Position numbers and translations under genes: made by a program. A stretch of DNA of 64,000 bases from Arachidicoccus rhizosphaerae. Lineage in GTDB: Bacteria; Bacteroidota; Bacteroidia; Chitinophagales; Chitinophagaceae. The stretch is taken from contig NZ_FNQY01000009.1 of NCBI RefSeq assembly GCF_900107765.1, forward strand, positions 62,001 to 126,000. The letters run 5' to 3'. The notes below the pieces were generated by a model that saw nothing but the letters and a program-made list of their open reading frames with translations, did no database searches and had not been told where the DNA came from. Of the stretch, positions 52,433 to 60,824 are shown piece by piece; the stretch's first letter is position 1, and each line of letters opens with the position of its first letter.

Positions 52433-52789
52433 ATGAACAATTACGAATTGATGGTGATTTTAACCCCTGTGCTTTCTGAGGACGAATTTAAAGCGGCTCA
52501 GAAAAAATACACTGATTTTCTTACTGAAAACGGTGGTACTGTAACGCACAGCAATCCCTGGGGTCTTAAATCACTGGCGTATCCTATCCAGAAAAAAACA
52601 ACTGCCCTTTACTGGGTTCTGGAGTACAGTGCGTCATCCGACTTCAATGAGAAACTTAAAATTCAGTTTCTGCGTGACGACCAAGTATTGCGTCACATGA
52701 TCACTAGCCTCGACAAATACGCCGTCGAGTATAATGCGAAAAAGAGAAGTGGCGTACCAACCGGTAACGAAAAAGCAGCAGAAGCATAA
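52433..52789 (+). CDS. rpsF: Ribosomal protein S6
   Basis: A 118-residue small-subunit protein: MNNYELMVILTPVLSEDEFK at the start, LKSLAYPIQKKTTALYW and FLRDDQVLRHMIT. I start at 52433; the open frame upstream (52307) covers a terminator and the promoter, so it is not translated. rpsR follows 3 bases after the stop. S6 and S18 assemble as a pair on 16S rRNA. Confidence 0.97.
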   Translation: MNNYELMVILTPVLSEDEFKAAQKKYTDFLTENGGTVTHSNPWGLKSLAYPIQKKTTALYWVLEYSASSDFNEKLKIQFLRDDQVLRHMITSLDKYAVEYNAKKRSGVPTGNEKAAEA

Positions 52790-52792
52790 GTT

Positions 52793-53059
52793 ATGGCAAA
52801 ATCAAACGAAATCAAGTATCTTACTGCGATCAAGCAGGAGAAAACTAAAAAGAAATTCTGCCGTTTCAAAAAATACGGTATTCGCTACATCGATTATAAA
52901 GATGTTGAGTTTCTGAAAAAATTCATCAACGAGCAAGGTAAATTATTGCCTCGTCGTCTGACTGGTAACAGCCTGAAATATCAGCGCAAAGTATCTGACG
53001 CTGTTAAGAAAGCACGCCAGATGGCTTTATTACCTTATGTTACCGACTTATTCAAATAG
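52793..53059 (+). CDS. rpsR: Ribosomal protein S18
   Basis: An 88-residue basic protein with the S18 core [20 protein letters not shown], then [20 protein letters not shown] and [20 protein letters not shown]. It binds S6, encoded just upstream. Typical length. Confidence 0.97.
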   Translation: MAKSNEIKYLTAIKQEKTKKKFCRFKKYGIRYIDYKDVEFLKKFINEQGKLLPRRLTGNSLKYQRKVSDAVKKARQMALLPYVTDLFK

Positions 53060-53141
53060 TCAATTTATTTTAGTCACCTTCCCTAACTCCTTTTAAAGGA
53101 AGACAGTTTCCAAACTGGGTTACGGAACTAAACAAACAACA

Positions 53142-53591
53142 ATGCAAGTAGTTTTAATCAAGGATGTAGATAATCTGGGTGCACCGGATGAACTGGTAAC
53201 AGTGAAAAACGGTTATGCACGTAATTATCTGATTCCTCAGAAATTCGCAGTGGAAGCTAATCCTTCCAATCTTAAACAGCTTAACGAGCGTTTAAAGGTA
53301 AAAGCCAAAAAAGCAGCTGCTATGCTGGCTGAAATCAACAAAGTTATCGAAGTTTTACAGGCTGAGCCTGCCCTGAAACTGGGTGCTAAGACTGGTACTT
53401 CCGGTAAAATCTTTGGTAGTGTCACTTCTTTACAGATTGCACGCGCTATCCGTGAGCAAAAAGGCTACGATATTGATCGTAAACACATCAGTATTGTGGA
53501 CGAAGTTAAAGAACTGGGTACTTACAAAGCCAATATCGATTTTGGTAATGGCAATGCCACTGAAGTTAACTTCGAAGTGGTAGGCGAATAA
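53142..53591 (+). CDS. rplI: Ribosomal protein L9
   Basis: A 149-residue large-subunit protein: MQVVLIKDVDNLGAPDELVT, NGYARNYLIPQKFAV, a long connecting helix (LKQLNERLKVKAKKAAAMLA) and a C-terminal domain with KIFGSVTSLQIARAI. It is third in the rpsF-rpsR-rplI unit and is followed by a strong terminator. Confidence 0.97.
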   Translation: MQVVLIKDVDNLGAPDELVTVKNGYARNYLIPQKFAVEANPSNLKQLNERLKVKAKKAAAMLAEINKVIEVLQAEPALKLGAKTGTSGKIFGSVTSLQIARAIREQKGYDIDRKHISIVDEVKELGTYKANIDFGNGNATEVNFEVVGE

Positions 53592-53601
53592 TTCTAATCG
53601 C

Positions 53602-53645
53602 ACTTTTTTTTTTGCCCGCTCTGAGTTTCAGGGCGGGCTTTTTTG
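53602..53645 (+). terminator. Intrinsic terminator after rplI
   Basis: GCCCGCTCTGA pairs with TCAGGGCGGGC around GTTT and is followed by T7; a T tract also precedes it. Confidence 0.92.
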
Positions 53646-53731
53646 GCATGTATTAACGGTATTTTGGCACAGTTTATCGGCTTGCAAAAATGTTTTTCCC
53701 GATTGCGTAAATGCTTTGGATTGCCTCATAG

Positions 53732-53739
53732 TAATTTTG
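53732..53739 (+). promoter_or_regulatory. -7 promoter box for the TonB receptor (TAATTTTG)
   Basis: Matches TAnnTTTG, 45 bases before the ATG. The nearest TTTG is only 13 bases upstream, so the -33 box is doubtful. No Fur-like box is evident. Confidence 0.4.
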
Positions 53740-53784
53740 CGACCTCAAATCAATCATTTCTATTCCGTACGTTAAACAAAATCG

Positions 53785-56190
53785 ATGAAAAAGCTCTTAT
53801 TATTACTAATTATGTCCAGCCTGGCCGTCTTTGCTATGGCCCGTGGCAATGATAAAGATGATGATGCCAAAAGAGGTACAATTAAAGGACAGGTCCTGAC
53901 AAGCGATGGGGCGATAGCAGCAGGTGTTTCTGTTTCCATTGAACATACAAATTATAATACACTGGCAGATGATGCCGGTGAATTCAGCTTCAAGGTGCTT
54001 CCGGGTACCTATACGCTTATTGCGACATATGTCGGTTATGCGCCCGTCAGACAGGAAGTCACAGTTGAAGAGAAAAAAGAAGTGGAGGTAACCTTGCATC
54101 TGAGTCTGACACACAATGAATTAAAGGATGTTATCGTATATTCTAAACGCAATGGCTATAAAATCAATAATACTTCACCAACCTTACGTCTGGATGAGCC
54201 TCTTTTAGAAGTGCCTCAGAATATTCAGGAAGTAAGCGCAATGGCTTTGGCTGACCAAGGTGTTACCCAATTTGATCAGGGTGCGATTCGTAATGTTAGT
54301 GGCGCTACCAAATTGGAACACTGGGCGGATTATACCCGTATTAATATGCGTGGTTCCAGAGCCTCTGAATTCAGAAATGGAATGAATGTAACTTCCACCT
54401 GGGGACCTTTAACAGCGGATATGTCTGTTGTGGATCGTATTGAATTCGTAAAAGGACCCGCCGGCTTCATGATGAGTAATGGAGAACCGAGTGGTATCTT
54501 TAATATTGTCACCAAAAAGCCTACTGGCGTGACAAAGGGAGAAGCTTCTGTAGTTCTGGGCAGTTATGATTTTTATAGAGGTGCTATTGATCTGGATGGT
54601 CAGCTGGATAAAAATAACAGATTACAGTACCGTTTTAATATAATGGGGCAATCAGCAGGCTCTTTCCAGAAATATGGTTACAATGACCGTGTTACGATTT
54701 CACCGGTGATTAAATATCTGGTAGATGATAAAACCGATGTGACGGTGGAATATTTATATCAATATGCCAGAATGCAGGACGGTGGTGCTGCCTATGTGTA
54801 TTCTCCAAAAGGTTATGGAGATTTGCCCAGAGATTTTTCAACCGCTTTTGCAGGCATTAAGCCCAATATTTTTAATGACAACAGCGTGACTTTGTATTTG
54901 CACCATCAGTTTAATCCAAACTGGAAATTGACGGTCCAGGGTTCTTATATGAACATGAATAAAGAAGCCTCAGACCTTTGGCCCAGCTCGCTGGATTCTA
55001 ATGGGAAAATGATTCGTGCCATCTCTTTAAGCGATGCCATTATTCGTCAAAAATTTGCACAGGCTTTTCTAAATGGGAAAGTACAGACAGGTGGTATACA
55101 GCACCGTATTTTGGTGGGGCTTGATATGGGAGATAAGAATAATTATTATGACTGGGGGCAAAACCAGATTTTAGATAAGAATGACCCTACAGCTGATGAT
55201 TATGCGCCTTTTGATATCTATAATCCCGGAAACGGCACGCCTTCTAACGGGTTGCCGGTATTTGACCGCTCCATAGGATTATTGCAAAGGTCAGCAGCCG
55301 CAGGAACCTATACCAGCCAGTCATACACAGGCCTTTACCTGCAGGACGAGTTAGGTTTTTTTGATAACAGCTTGCGTTTAACGCTGGCAGGGCGTTATAC
55401 CTATGTTACTCAAAACGATTATGGATCTACCTATAGTGCTAAAAAAGTAACCCCAAGAATTGGTCTTAGTTATACTATTGATGCAAATACTTCTGTATAT
55501 GCTCTTTACGATCAGGCCTTTAATCCCCAATCGGGTCTTTTAAGAGGCAATAAGTCTCCAAAACCGATGACGGGTAATAATATGGAAATTGGTGTCAAAA
55601 GAGACTGGTTTGGGGGACGTTGGAATACAACCCTCTCTGCTTACAGGATTCTTAAAAACGGAAATTTAGTGAGCGATCCTGATACCAGCGGTGGCAACCA
55701 GGACTTTAAATACTCTTTGCAGATTGGCCAGACTAAAGTGCAGGGACTGGAATTTGATGTCCATGGGGAAATTGTTCAGGGCCTGAATCTTATTCTGAAC
55801 TATGCTTTGACTGATTCTAAAGTTACCAAGGATATAGATCCGGCCAATATAGGTCAGAAGGAAACAGGCTTTGCCAAACATGTTTCTAACGGATGGTTAA
55901 CCTATACCATTGGCAATGGCGCCCTCAAAGGTTTTGGGATCTCTGCAGGATATACTTTCCAGGGGGACCGTTCTACCTGGGCCTGGGCTTCCACAACGCA
56001 AAAAGGCCTGCCTGATTATTTCAGAATGGATGGTGGCCTGTTCTGGAAAGGGCAGAAGTTGTCTGTTAATCTGAATGTAAACAACTTGTTTGACAGATAC
56101 CTTTATTCCGGAGCGCCTTATGCTAACTTCTACTATTATCAGGCAGAAGCGGGCAGAAATTTAAAACTTAGTTTTGCTTATCGTTTTTAA
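53785..56190 (+). CDS. TonB-dependent siderophore receptor (ferrichrome/FpvA type)
   Basis: An 801-residue outer-membrane receptor. Signal peptide MKKLLLLLIMSSLAVFAMA; CarboxypepD_reg-like domain (residues 31-110: GTIKGQVLTSDGAIAAGVSV); plug (about 130-250: LLEVPQNIQEVSAMALADQG, INMRGSRASEFRNGMNVT, RIEFVKGPAGFMMSNGEPSG, GIFNIVTKKPTG); then the barrel ending NLKLSFAYRF. The plug motifs are those of siderophore receptors of the FhuE/FpvA group. The next gene, 46 bases on, is a PepSY membrane protein, a common partner likely to reduce imported ferric siderophore. Confidence 0.94.
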   Translation: MKKLLLLLIMSSLAVFAMARGNDKDDDAKRGTIKGQVLTSDGAIAAGVSVSIEHTNYNTLADDAGEFSFKVLPGTYTLIATYVGYAPVRQEVTVEEKKEVEVTLHLSLTHNELKDVIVYSKRNGYKINNTSPTLRLDEPLLEVPQNIQEVSAMALADQGVTQFDQGAIRNVSGATKLEHWADYTRINMRGSRASEFRNGMNVTSTWGPLTADMSVVDRIEFVKGPAGFMMSNGEPSGIFNIVTKKPTGVTKGEASVVLGSYDFYRGAIDLDGQLDKNNRLQYRFNIMGQSAGSFQKYGYNDRVTISPVIKYLVDDKTDVTVEYLYQYARMQDGGAAYVYSPKGYGDLPRDFSTAFAGIKPNIFNDNSVTLYLHHQFNPNWKLTVQGSYMNMNKEASDLWPSSLDSNGKMIRAISLSDAIIRQKFAQAFLNGKVQTGGIQHRILVGLDMGDKNNYYDWGQNQILDKNDPTADDYAPFDIYNPGNGTPSNGLPVFDRSIGLLQRSAAAGTYTSQSYTGLYLQDELGFFDNSLRLTLAGRYTYVTQNDYGSTYSAKKVTPRIGLSYTIDANTSVYALYDQAFNPQSGLLRGNKSPKPMTGNNMEIGVKRDWFGGRWNTTLSAYRILKNGNLVSDPDTSGGNQDFKYSLQIGQTKVQGLEFDVHGEIVQGLNLILNYALTDSKVTKDIDPANIGQKETGFAKHVSNGWLTYTIGNGALKGFGISAGYTFQGDRSTWAWASTTQKGLPDYFRMDGGLFWKGQKLSVNLNVNNLFDRYLYSGAPYANFYYYQAEAGRNLKLSFAYRF

Positions 56191-56236
56191 GCTAATTGCC
56201 GAAAAACAGATATATTAGTAGAATAATTAACTTGTA

Positions 56237-57490
56237 ATGCCGATTAATAAAAAATCAAGGCTGAATAACATCATTACCTGGCTACATCTGTGGCTGGGTT
56301 TGGTGTCTGGTATAGTGGTGTTGATTGTCAGTATTACCGGTTGTTTATTTGTATTTCAAGAGGAAATCTCCCATTTTATTCATCACAAGACTTATTATGT
56401 TGAGCCGCCTGCATCCAGCCAGGTGGCTTTACCGCTAAGTGCCCTGCAGCGTAAAGCGCAGGCTGCGCTTGGACCGGATGCGCCCGTTACTTATATGACC
56501 ACCTATGCGGATGGCGACAGAAGCTGGGAATTCATGAGCTACGTACCGGGAGATCCGGATGCTTTAACTTATGGAGGAACATCAAAAGTCTATAAATCTG
56601 CGTTCCTGAACCCATATACCGGCTCTGTTACCGGGATGGTGGATTACAGGACAGACTTTTTTATGGTGGTAAAGGGCATTCACTGGAGTCTTTATTTAAA
56701 TGATGCCATCGGACAGCGCATTGTGGGCTGGTCTACTGTAATATTTGTTATTTTGCTTATTACAGGCCTTATAATGTGGTGGCCAAAAAAATGGAATAAG
56801 AAAAGCATAGATAATAGCTTTAAGATTAGCTGGAAAGCAAAATTTAAAAGGTTAAATTACGATCTGCATAATGTTCTGGGCTTTTATGCCTTTATTATTG
56901 CTTTGATTATAGCCTTAACCGGACTTACCTGGGCTTTTCAATGGTTTAATAAGGCCGTTTACGCAACAGCCACATTGAGTTCCAAACCAATTAGTTATCC
57001 TGATTATAGCTCAGATACGACGGCTGTTGCCTCCATTGCCAGCCCGATTGATTATGCACTGGCAGTAGCGCACAAAGTGTACCCCAATGCCAAAAGATAT
57101 ACTACAGCGCCTGTCAGCAGTAAGGCGGCTGCGATTAGTGTCTCTGCTTATGGTCACGAGGATACTTATTATGATGCCAATACGCTTTATTTTGATCAGG
57201 GAACAGGTAAGGAACTGGGGCAGGAATTATATAAGAGACAGAACCTGGGGCATAAGCTTGTAGCCATGAATTATGACATTCATGTCGGTGCTATAGGCGG
57301 TCTCATCGGCAAAATCATTGCCTTTTTGATTAGCCTTGTATGCGCTTCCCTTCCCATAACGGGATTTTATATCTGGTGGGGTAAGAAAAGAAAACAGAAG
57401 AAAAAATATTCCAAGGAATTAAAAGTCTGGAATAAATACCAAAAAACCAGAAACGGAACGACTCTGTCAACTAAATCCATTAAAGGATAG
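56237..57490 (+). CDS. PepSY-associated membrane protein (siderophore-iron reductase type)
   Basis: A 417-residue inner-membrane protein with four helices: residues 14-36 (LHLWLGLVSGIVVLIVSITG), about 158-180 (GWSTVIFVILLITGLIMWWP), about 215-237 and 355-377. His residues in HLWLG and HNVLG and the DIHVGAIGG segment are conserved in the family. Proteins of this type next to siderophore receptors are thought to reduce ferric siderophores in the periplasm. It very likely shares a transcript with the receptor upstream. The basic C-terminus lies in the cytoplasm. Confidence 0.9.
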   Translation: MPINKKSRLNNIITWLHLWLGLVSGIVVLIVSITGCLFVFQEEISHFIHHKTYYVEPPASSQVALPLSALQRKAQAALGPDAPVTYMTTYADGDRSWEFMSYVPGDPDALTYGGTSKVYKSAFLNPYTGSVTGMVDYRTDFFMVVKGIHWSLYLNDAIGQRIVGWSTVIFVILLITGLIMWWPKKWNKKSIDNSFKISWKAKFKRLNYDLHNVLGFYAFIIALIIALTGLTWAFQWFNKAVYATATLSSKPISYPDYSSDTTAVASIASPIDYALAVAHKVYPNAKRYTTAPVSSKAAAISVSAYGHEDTYYDANTLYFDQGTGKELGQELYKRQNLGHKLVAMNYDIHVGAIGGLIGKIIAFLISLVCASLPITGFYIWWGKKRKQKKKYSKELKVWNKYQKTRNGTTLSTKSIKG

Positions 57491-57576
57491 TTGAACAGCA
57501 ATTTGTTTATTTGTTGGCTATTTGGGATGACTCCTCTTTTGACAAAGCTTTTCTTAAAAAATTAATCTTTACGGGG

Positions 57577-58419
57577 CTATTCACCATAATAGATGGCCAG
57601 ACCATCTACCGGTTCTTTGAGGATATTCCCAAGTTCCAGCTCGTAATTACTGCAAAGTTCTTTAAGTACATCTCTGTATGCATAAGCAACACTGCCGACA
57701 AAGTGAAGAGGGGAGGTCCAGGCTTCCGTAAATTTATAAATATGTTGCAGTATAAAATCGTTTAGTCCGTCTTCTAAGATATTTTCAATCATATAATGGC
57801 CTCTGTTTTCAGCTAAAAATCTGGAGAATCCTGCCAGATAACGGTTTGGCCTATCTGCTCTGTAAACAGCCTGTATAATGGCATTTCTATCTGTTTCGTA
57901 TTTAAGCTTATAACGATGAAGGAGATCATCGTCAAAGGTATTATACAAGTAATACTGCAATACTTTTTTGCCTAGATATGCTCCGCTACCTTCATCCCCC
58001 AATATAAAACCAAGGCCATTTTGCTGTTTTTTGATGATTTTCCCATTATAATAGGCACAACCGCTGCCGGTACCTAAAATAGATACGATCCCTTTGTGGT
58101 GTCCGCAGGTCGCATGAGCGGCACCTACCAGATCCGTCTGTACGGTGCATTTTGCGCCCGGAATAAGTGCCTTTAAAAGTTTTTGCATCATTTTCTGAAA
58201 GGAAGGATCAGCTAGTCCTGTTCCGTAATAATGAACCTCATCTATATTGACACCCTTTAATTTGGGTATTAGTTTTTTTGATAATATGGATGAGATTTGT
58301 TCTGCACTGTTAAAATAAGGACTTAAGCCTTCCGTTGATATTTTACGGGAAGTACCGTTATCGAGTAAAAGCCAGCTGCATTTTGTTGATCCGTTATCCG
58401 CCAGAAGTTTTACAGACAT
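57577..58419 (-). CDS. BadF/BadG-type ATPase, N-acetylglucosamine kinase-like
   Basis: A 280-residue actin-fold kinase. Phosphate-1 loop LLADNGSTKCSWLLL (residues 4-18) with Asp8; phosphate-2 SILGTGSGCAYYNG near 113; GFILGDEGSGAYLGKKVL near 137; adenosine part HFVGSVAYAYRDVL near 243. Bacterial relatives phosphorylate GlcNAc or glucosamine, often in cell-wall recycling. No sugar transporter is nearby to confirm the substrate. It converges with the PepSY gene. Confidence 0.87.
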   Translation of the reverse strand: MSVKLLADNGSTKCSWLLLDNGTSRKISTEGLSPYFNSAEQISSILSKKLIPKLKGVNIDEVHYYGTGLADPSFQKMMQKLLKALIPGAKCTVQTDLVGAAHATCGHHKGIVSILGTGSGCAYYNGKIIKKQQNGLGFILGDEGSGAYLGKKVLQYYLYNTFDDDLLHRYKLKYETDRNAIIQAVYRADRPNRYLAGFSRFLAENRGHYMIENILEDGLNDFILQHIYKFTEAWTSPLHFVGSVAYAYRDVLKELCSNYELELGNILKEPVDGLAIYYGE

Positions 58420-58574
58420 ATAATAGAATTTTGTAAATACGTTTGTACTTCTAAGTTAATCATATTTTGTTCTTTTAGCCTAATCTAAGTGTGTTAATTT
58501 TCTAAAGATTTTTTAGAATTTAATCTCGGCAAAAAATAGGAACTTCGCACGGCTATAAATTATGCAGTGAATAC

Positions 58575-60173
58575 ATGAAAAAAACGAACCTGAAGCTTTG
58601 GTTACCTTTTTTGTTGTCCATCATGATGGTCATTGGAATGGTAATCGGCTATAAATTAAGAAAAGATACCATAGGTCCGGATTCTTTTATTGCAAATCCT
58701 CATAATACGGCTATTGGAGAGGTAGTTCGTATTATTGATAAAATGTATGTGAAAGGGACAGATAAAGATAGTCTTGAAATGAAAGCAATCAATGCGCTTT
58801 TGGCTCAGTTGGATCCCTTTTCTGTATATATTAGTGCACAACAACTCAAAGAAATCAACGATAAGGTTCGAGGTAATTATATTGGAATAGGTATAGGCTT
58901 TGAAGTCATTCAGGATACAGTAGCCATTACAGATATCGTCAAGGGGAGCCCTGCGGAAAAGGCCGGGATTAAAATTGGGGACCAGTTTCTGACTTTTAAT
59001 GATACAATTAAAATGTCCGGGCCAAACCGCTCCGATTTAGGGGTTGTAAATATCCTGGAAAAAGTAGTCGGTAAGAAATTTAAGGTCCTGGTTAAGCGGC
59101 AGCAAAAACAATTTACTACAACGCTGAATAAGGCCATGATACCCATTTTTAGTATCGATGCTGCTTATATGCTGGATGCTAAGACAGGTTATGTAAAAAT
59201 TAACCAATTCTCGGAAACGACATACCGGGAATTTATGCTTGCACTTGAAAAACTGAAAAAGGCGGGAATGACGCGCCTGATGATTGATTTAAGAGGAAAT
59301 AGTGGCGGGGTGCTGACTGCAGCCACTGAAATTGCCAATGAATTTTTGGCGGATCAACAGTTGATCGTTTATACGGAAGGTGATAAAGTAGGTAAAACGG
59401 AGTACCGCTGTAAGAGAGATGGCCTATATAAAGATTTAAGACTGACTGTATTGGTAGATGAAACTTCTGCCTCCGCAAGTGAGGTGCTGGCAGGTGCGCT
59501 GCAGGACTGGGATAGAGCGACTATTATTGGCAGAAGGACATTTGGTAAGGGATTAGTCCAGGATCAATTTAATTTAACCAACGGAGGAGCGATGAGGCTG
59601 ACCGTAGCCAAATATTTTACCCCACTTGGCAGAAACATCCAAAAGCCCTATGATAAGAATACGGCTGAATATCAAAGAGAATTGACCAAAAGATTTCATA
59701 GTGGCCAGACAGTATTAGGAGATACTTCCTCTCCAACAGGTAAGGCCTACAAAACGCCCAATGGAAATACCGTTTATGGCGGCGGAGGCGTTACTCCTGA
59801 TATCCTGGTAGCCTACGATACAACTAAATTACCGCCTAGTGCACTGGATCTATTCCTGAAAGGAACTTTAACGCGGTTTACTTTCCAATATTACATGCAT
59901 AATAGGCCATCACTGGATAGTCTGACCAATTCCACCGCATTGTTTGATTATCCGCTGCCAAAGGATCAGATCTGGGAGCAGTTGGGTCAATTTGCGTTAG
60001 CTGACTCCATCCATATTGATTCTATACAATCCGTAGCCAAGGAGAATGTTTTAGAGAAATTTAGGGCATTTTTAGCCAAGGATATGTTTGGCCCACAAGG
60101 TTATTTTGAAATCAATAACCACTATGATAATATTGTTGGAAAAGGCGAGCAAATAATGAATCAATTGAAGTAA
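58575..60173 (+). CDS. C-terminal processing peptidase, S41 family (CtpA-like)
   Basis: A 532-residue protease with an N-terminal membrane anchor (LKLWLPFLLSIMMVIGMVIG), a PDZ domain at about 85-165 (GNYIGIGIGFEVIQ, GSPAEKAGIKIGDQFLT) and the S41 catalytic domain. The active Ser300 lies in DETSASASEVLAGA and Lys325 in RRTFGKGLVQ, 25 apart as in E. coli Prc. DLRGNSGGVLTAATEIANEF is a further signature. It cleaves C-terminal ends of periplasmic proteins. A C-terminal 130-residue helical part follows. It is monocistronic, with tRNA-Arg downstream. Confidence 0.94.
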   Translation: MKKTNLKLWLPFLLSIMMVIGMVIGYKLRKDTIGPDSFIANPHNTAIGEVVRIIDKMYVKGTDKDSLEMKAINALLAQLDPFSVYISAQQLKEINDKVRGNYIGIGIGFEVIQDTVAITDIVKGSPAEKAGIKIGDQFLTFNDTIKMSGPNRSDLGVVNILEKVVGKKFKVLVKRQQKQFTTTLNKAMIPIFSIDAAYMLDAKTGYVKINQFSETTYREFMLALEKLKKAGMTRLMIDLRGNSGGVLTAATEIANEFLADQQLIVYTEGDKVGKTEYRCKRDGLYKDLRLTVLVDETSASASEVLAGALQDWDRATIIGRRTFGKGLVQDQFNLTNGGAMRLTVAKYFTPLGRNIQKPYDKNTAEYQRELTKRFHSGQTVLGDTSSPTGKAYKTPNGNTVYGGGGVTPDILVAYDTTKLPPSALDLFLKGTLTRFTFQYYMHNRPSLDSLTNSTALFDYPLPKDQIWEQLGQFALADSIHIDSIQSVAKENVLEKFRAFLAKDMFGPQGYFEINNHYDNIVGKGEQIMNQLK

Positions 60174-60233
60174 GTTGTATGATTGTAAATCAGTAAGATG
60201 ACTTAATTTTTTTACTGATTTTTTTAAAAATGA

Positions 60234-60264
60234 TTTGGTAGTTTACTTTTATTTCTTATTTTTG
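60234..60264 (+). promoter_or_regulatory. Promoter for tRNA-Arg (TTTG, 19 bp, TATTTTTG)
   Basis: TTTG at 60234-60237 and TATTTTTG at 60257-60264 with 19 bases between, 16 bases before the tRNA. Confidence 0.78.
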
Positions 60265-60280
60265 CACTCCTTTATAGGAC

Positions 60281-60354
60281 GGCTGCGTAGCTCAACTGAA
60301 TAGAGCATCTGACTACGGATCAGAAGGTTTCAGGTTTGAATCCTGACGCGGTCA
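60281..60354 (+). tRNA. tRNA-Arg(ACG)
   Basis: A 74-base cloverleaf: acceptor GGCTGCG/CGCGGTC with two G-U pairs, D-loop AGCTCAACTGAATAGAGC, anticodon loop CTACGGA with ACG (A is expected to be edited to inosine), T-loop GGTTTGAATCC, discriminator A. It is complete and has its own promoter and terminator. Confidence 0.96.
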
Positions 60355-60359
60355 CTCTC

Positions 60360-60396
60360 AAAAGCCTTGGAAGTTTCACTTTCAAGGCTTTTTTTA
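60360..60396 (+). terminator. Intrinsic terminator of tRNA-Arg
   Basis: AAAAGCCTTGGAAGT pairs with ACTTTCAAGGCTTTT (one mismatch), then T tract. Confidence 0.88.
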
Positions 60397-60824
60397 TCCC
60401 TTTATTTTGGACATTTCATCCATGGAAATAAATTAATGAAGTTTCAGTTTCCGCTTCAAAGGTTGTAAAATGAGAATTAAACAGATAAGCAATTAGAAGA
60501 TAAGTTGCTTTTTTCTATAAACTCAAACAGTACAAATTATAAGCATTAGGCGAAATTGTATTTTAAAAGTTAGGATGCATTGAGGCTTGCCTGATTATAA
60601 TTGCATCCTTGCTGATTTGATTAGAGAGGAATAAAAATCTTCAAAGAAAGTATGATTAAATAGGATTTTTAACTGCTTACAGATCTTCACTTTCTAAAAA
60701 TTCTTATTAGATAAGTTGTTGATATCTATGGTTTTAAAAGTTGTTACGATATTGTTACGCTAGGATTTCTTATCATGGATGGCATGAGAACTAATTTTGA
60801 TGAAATACCAAAACTAGGGTTAAG
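60397..60824. other. Intergenic region before the large secreted protein
   Basis: AT-rich, no gene or strong repeat. It must contain the promoter of the following gene, but I see no TAnnTTTG box at a good distance. Confidence 0.5.
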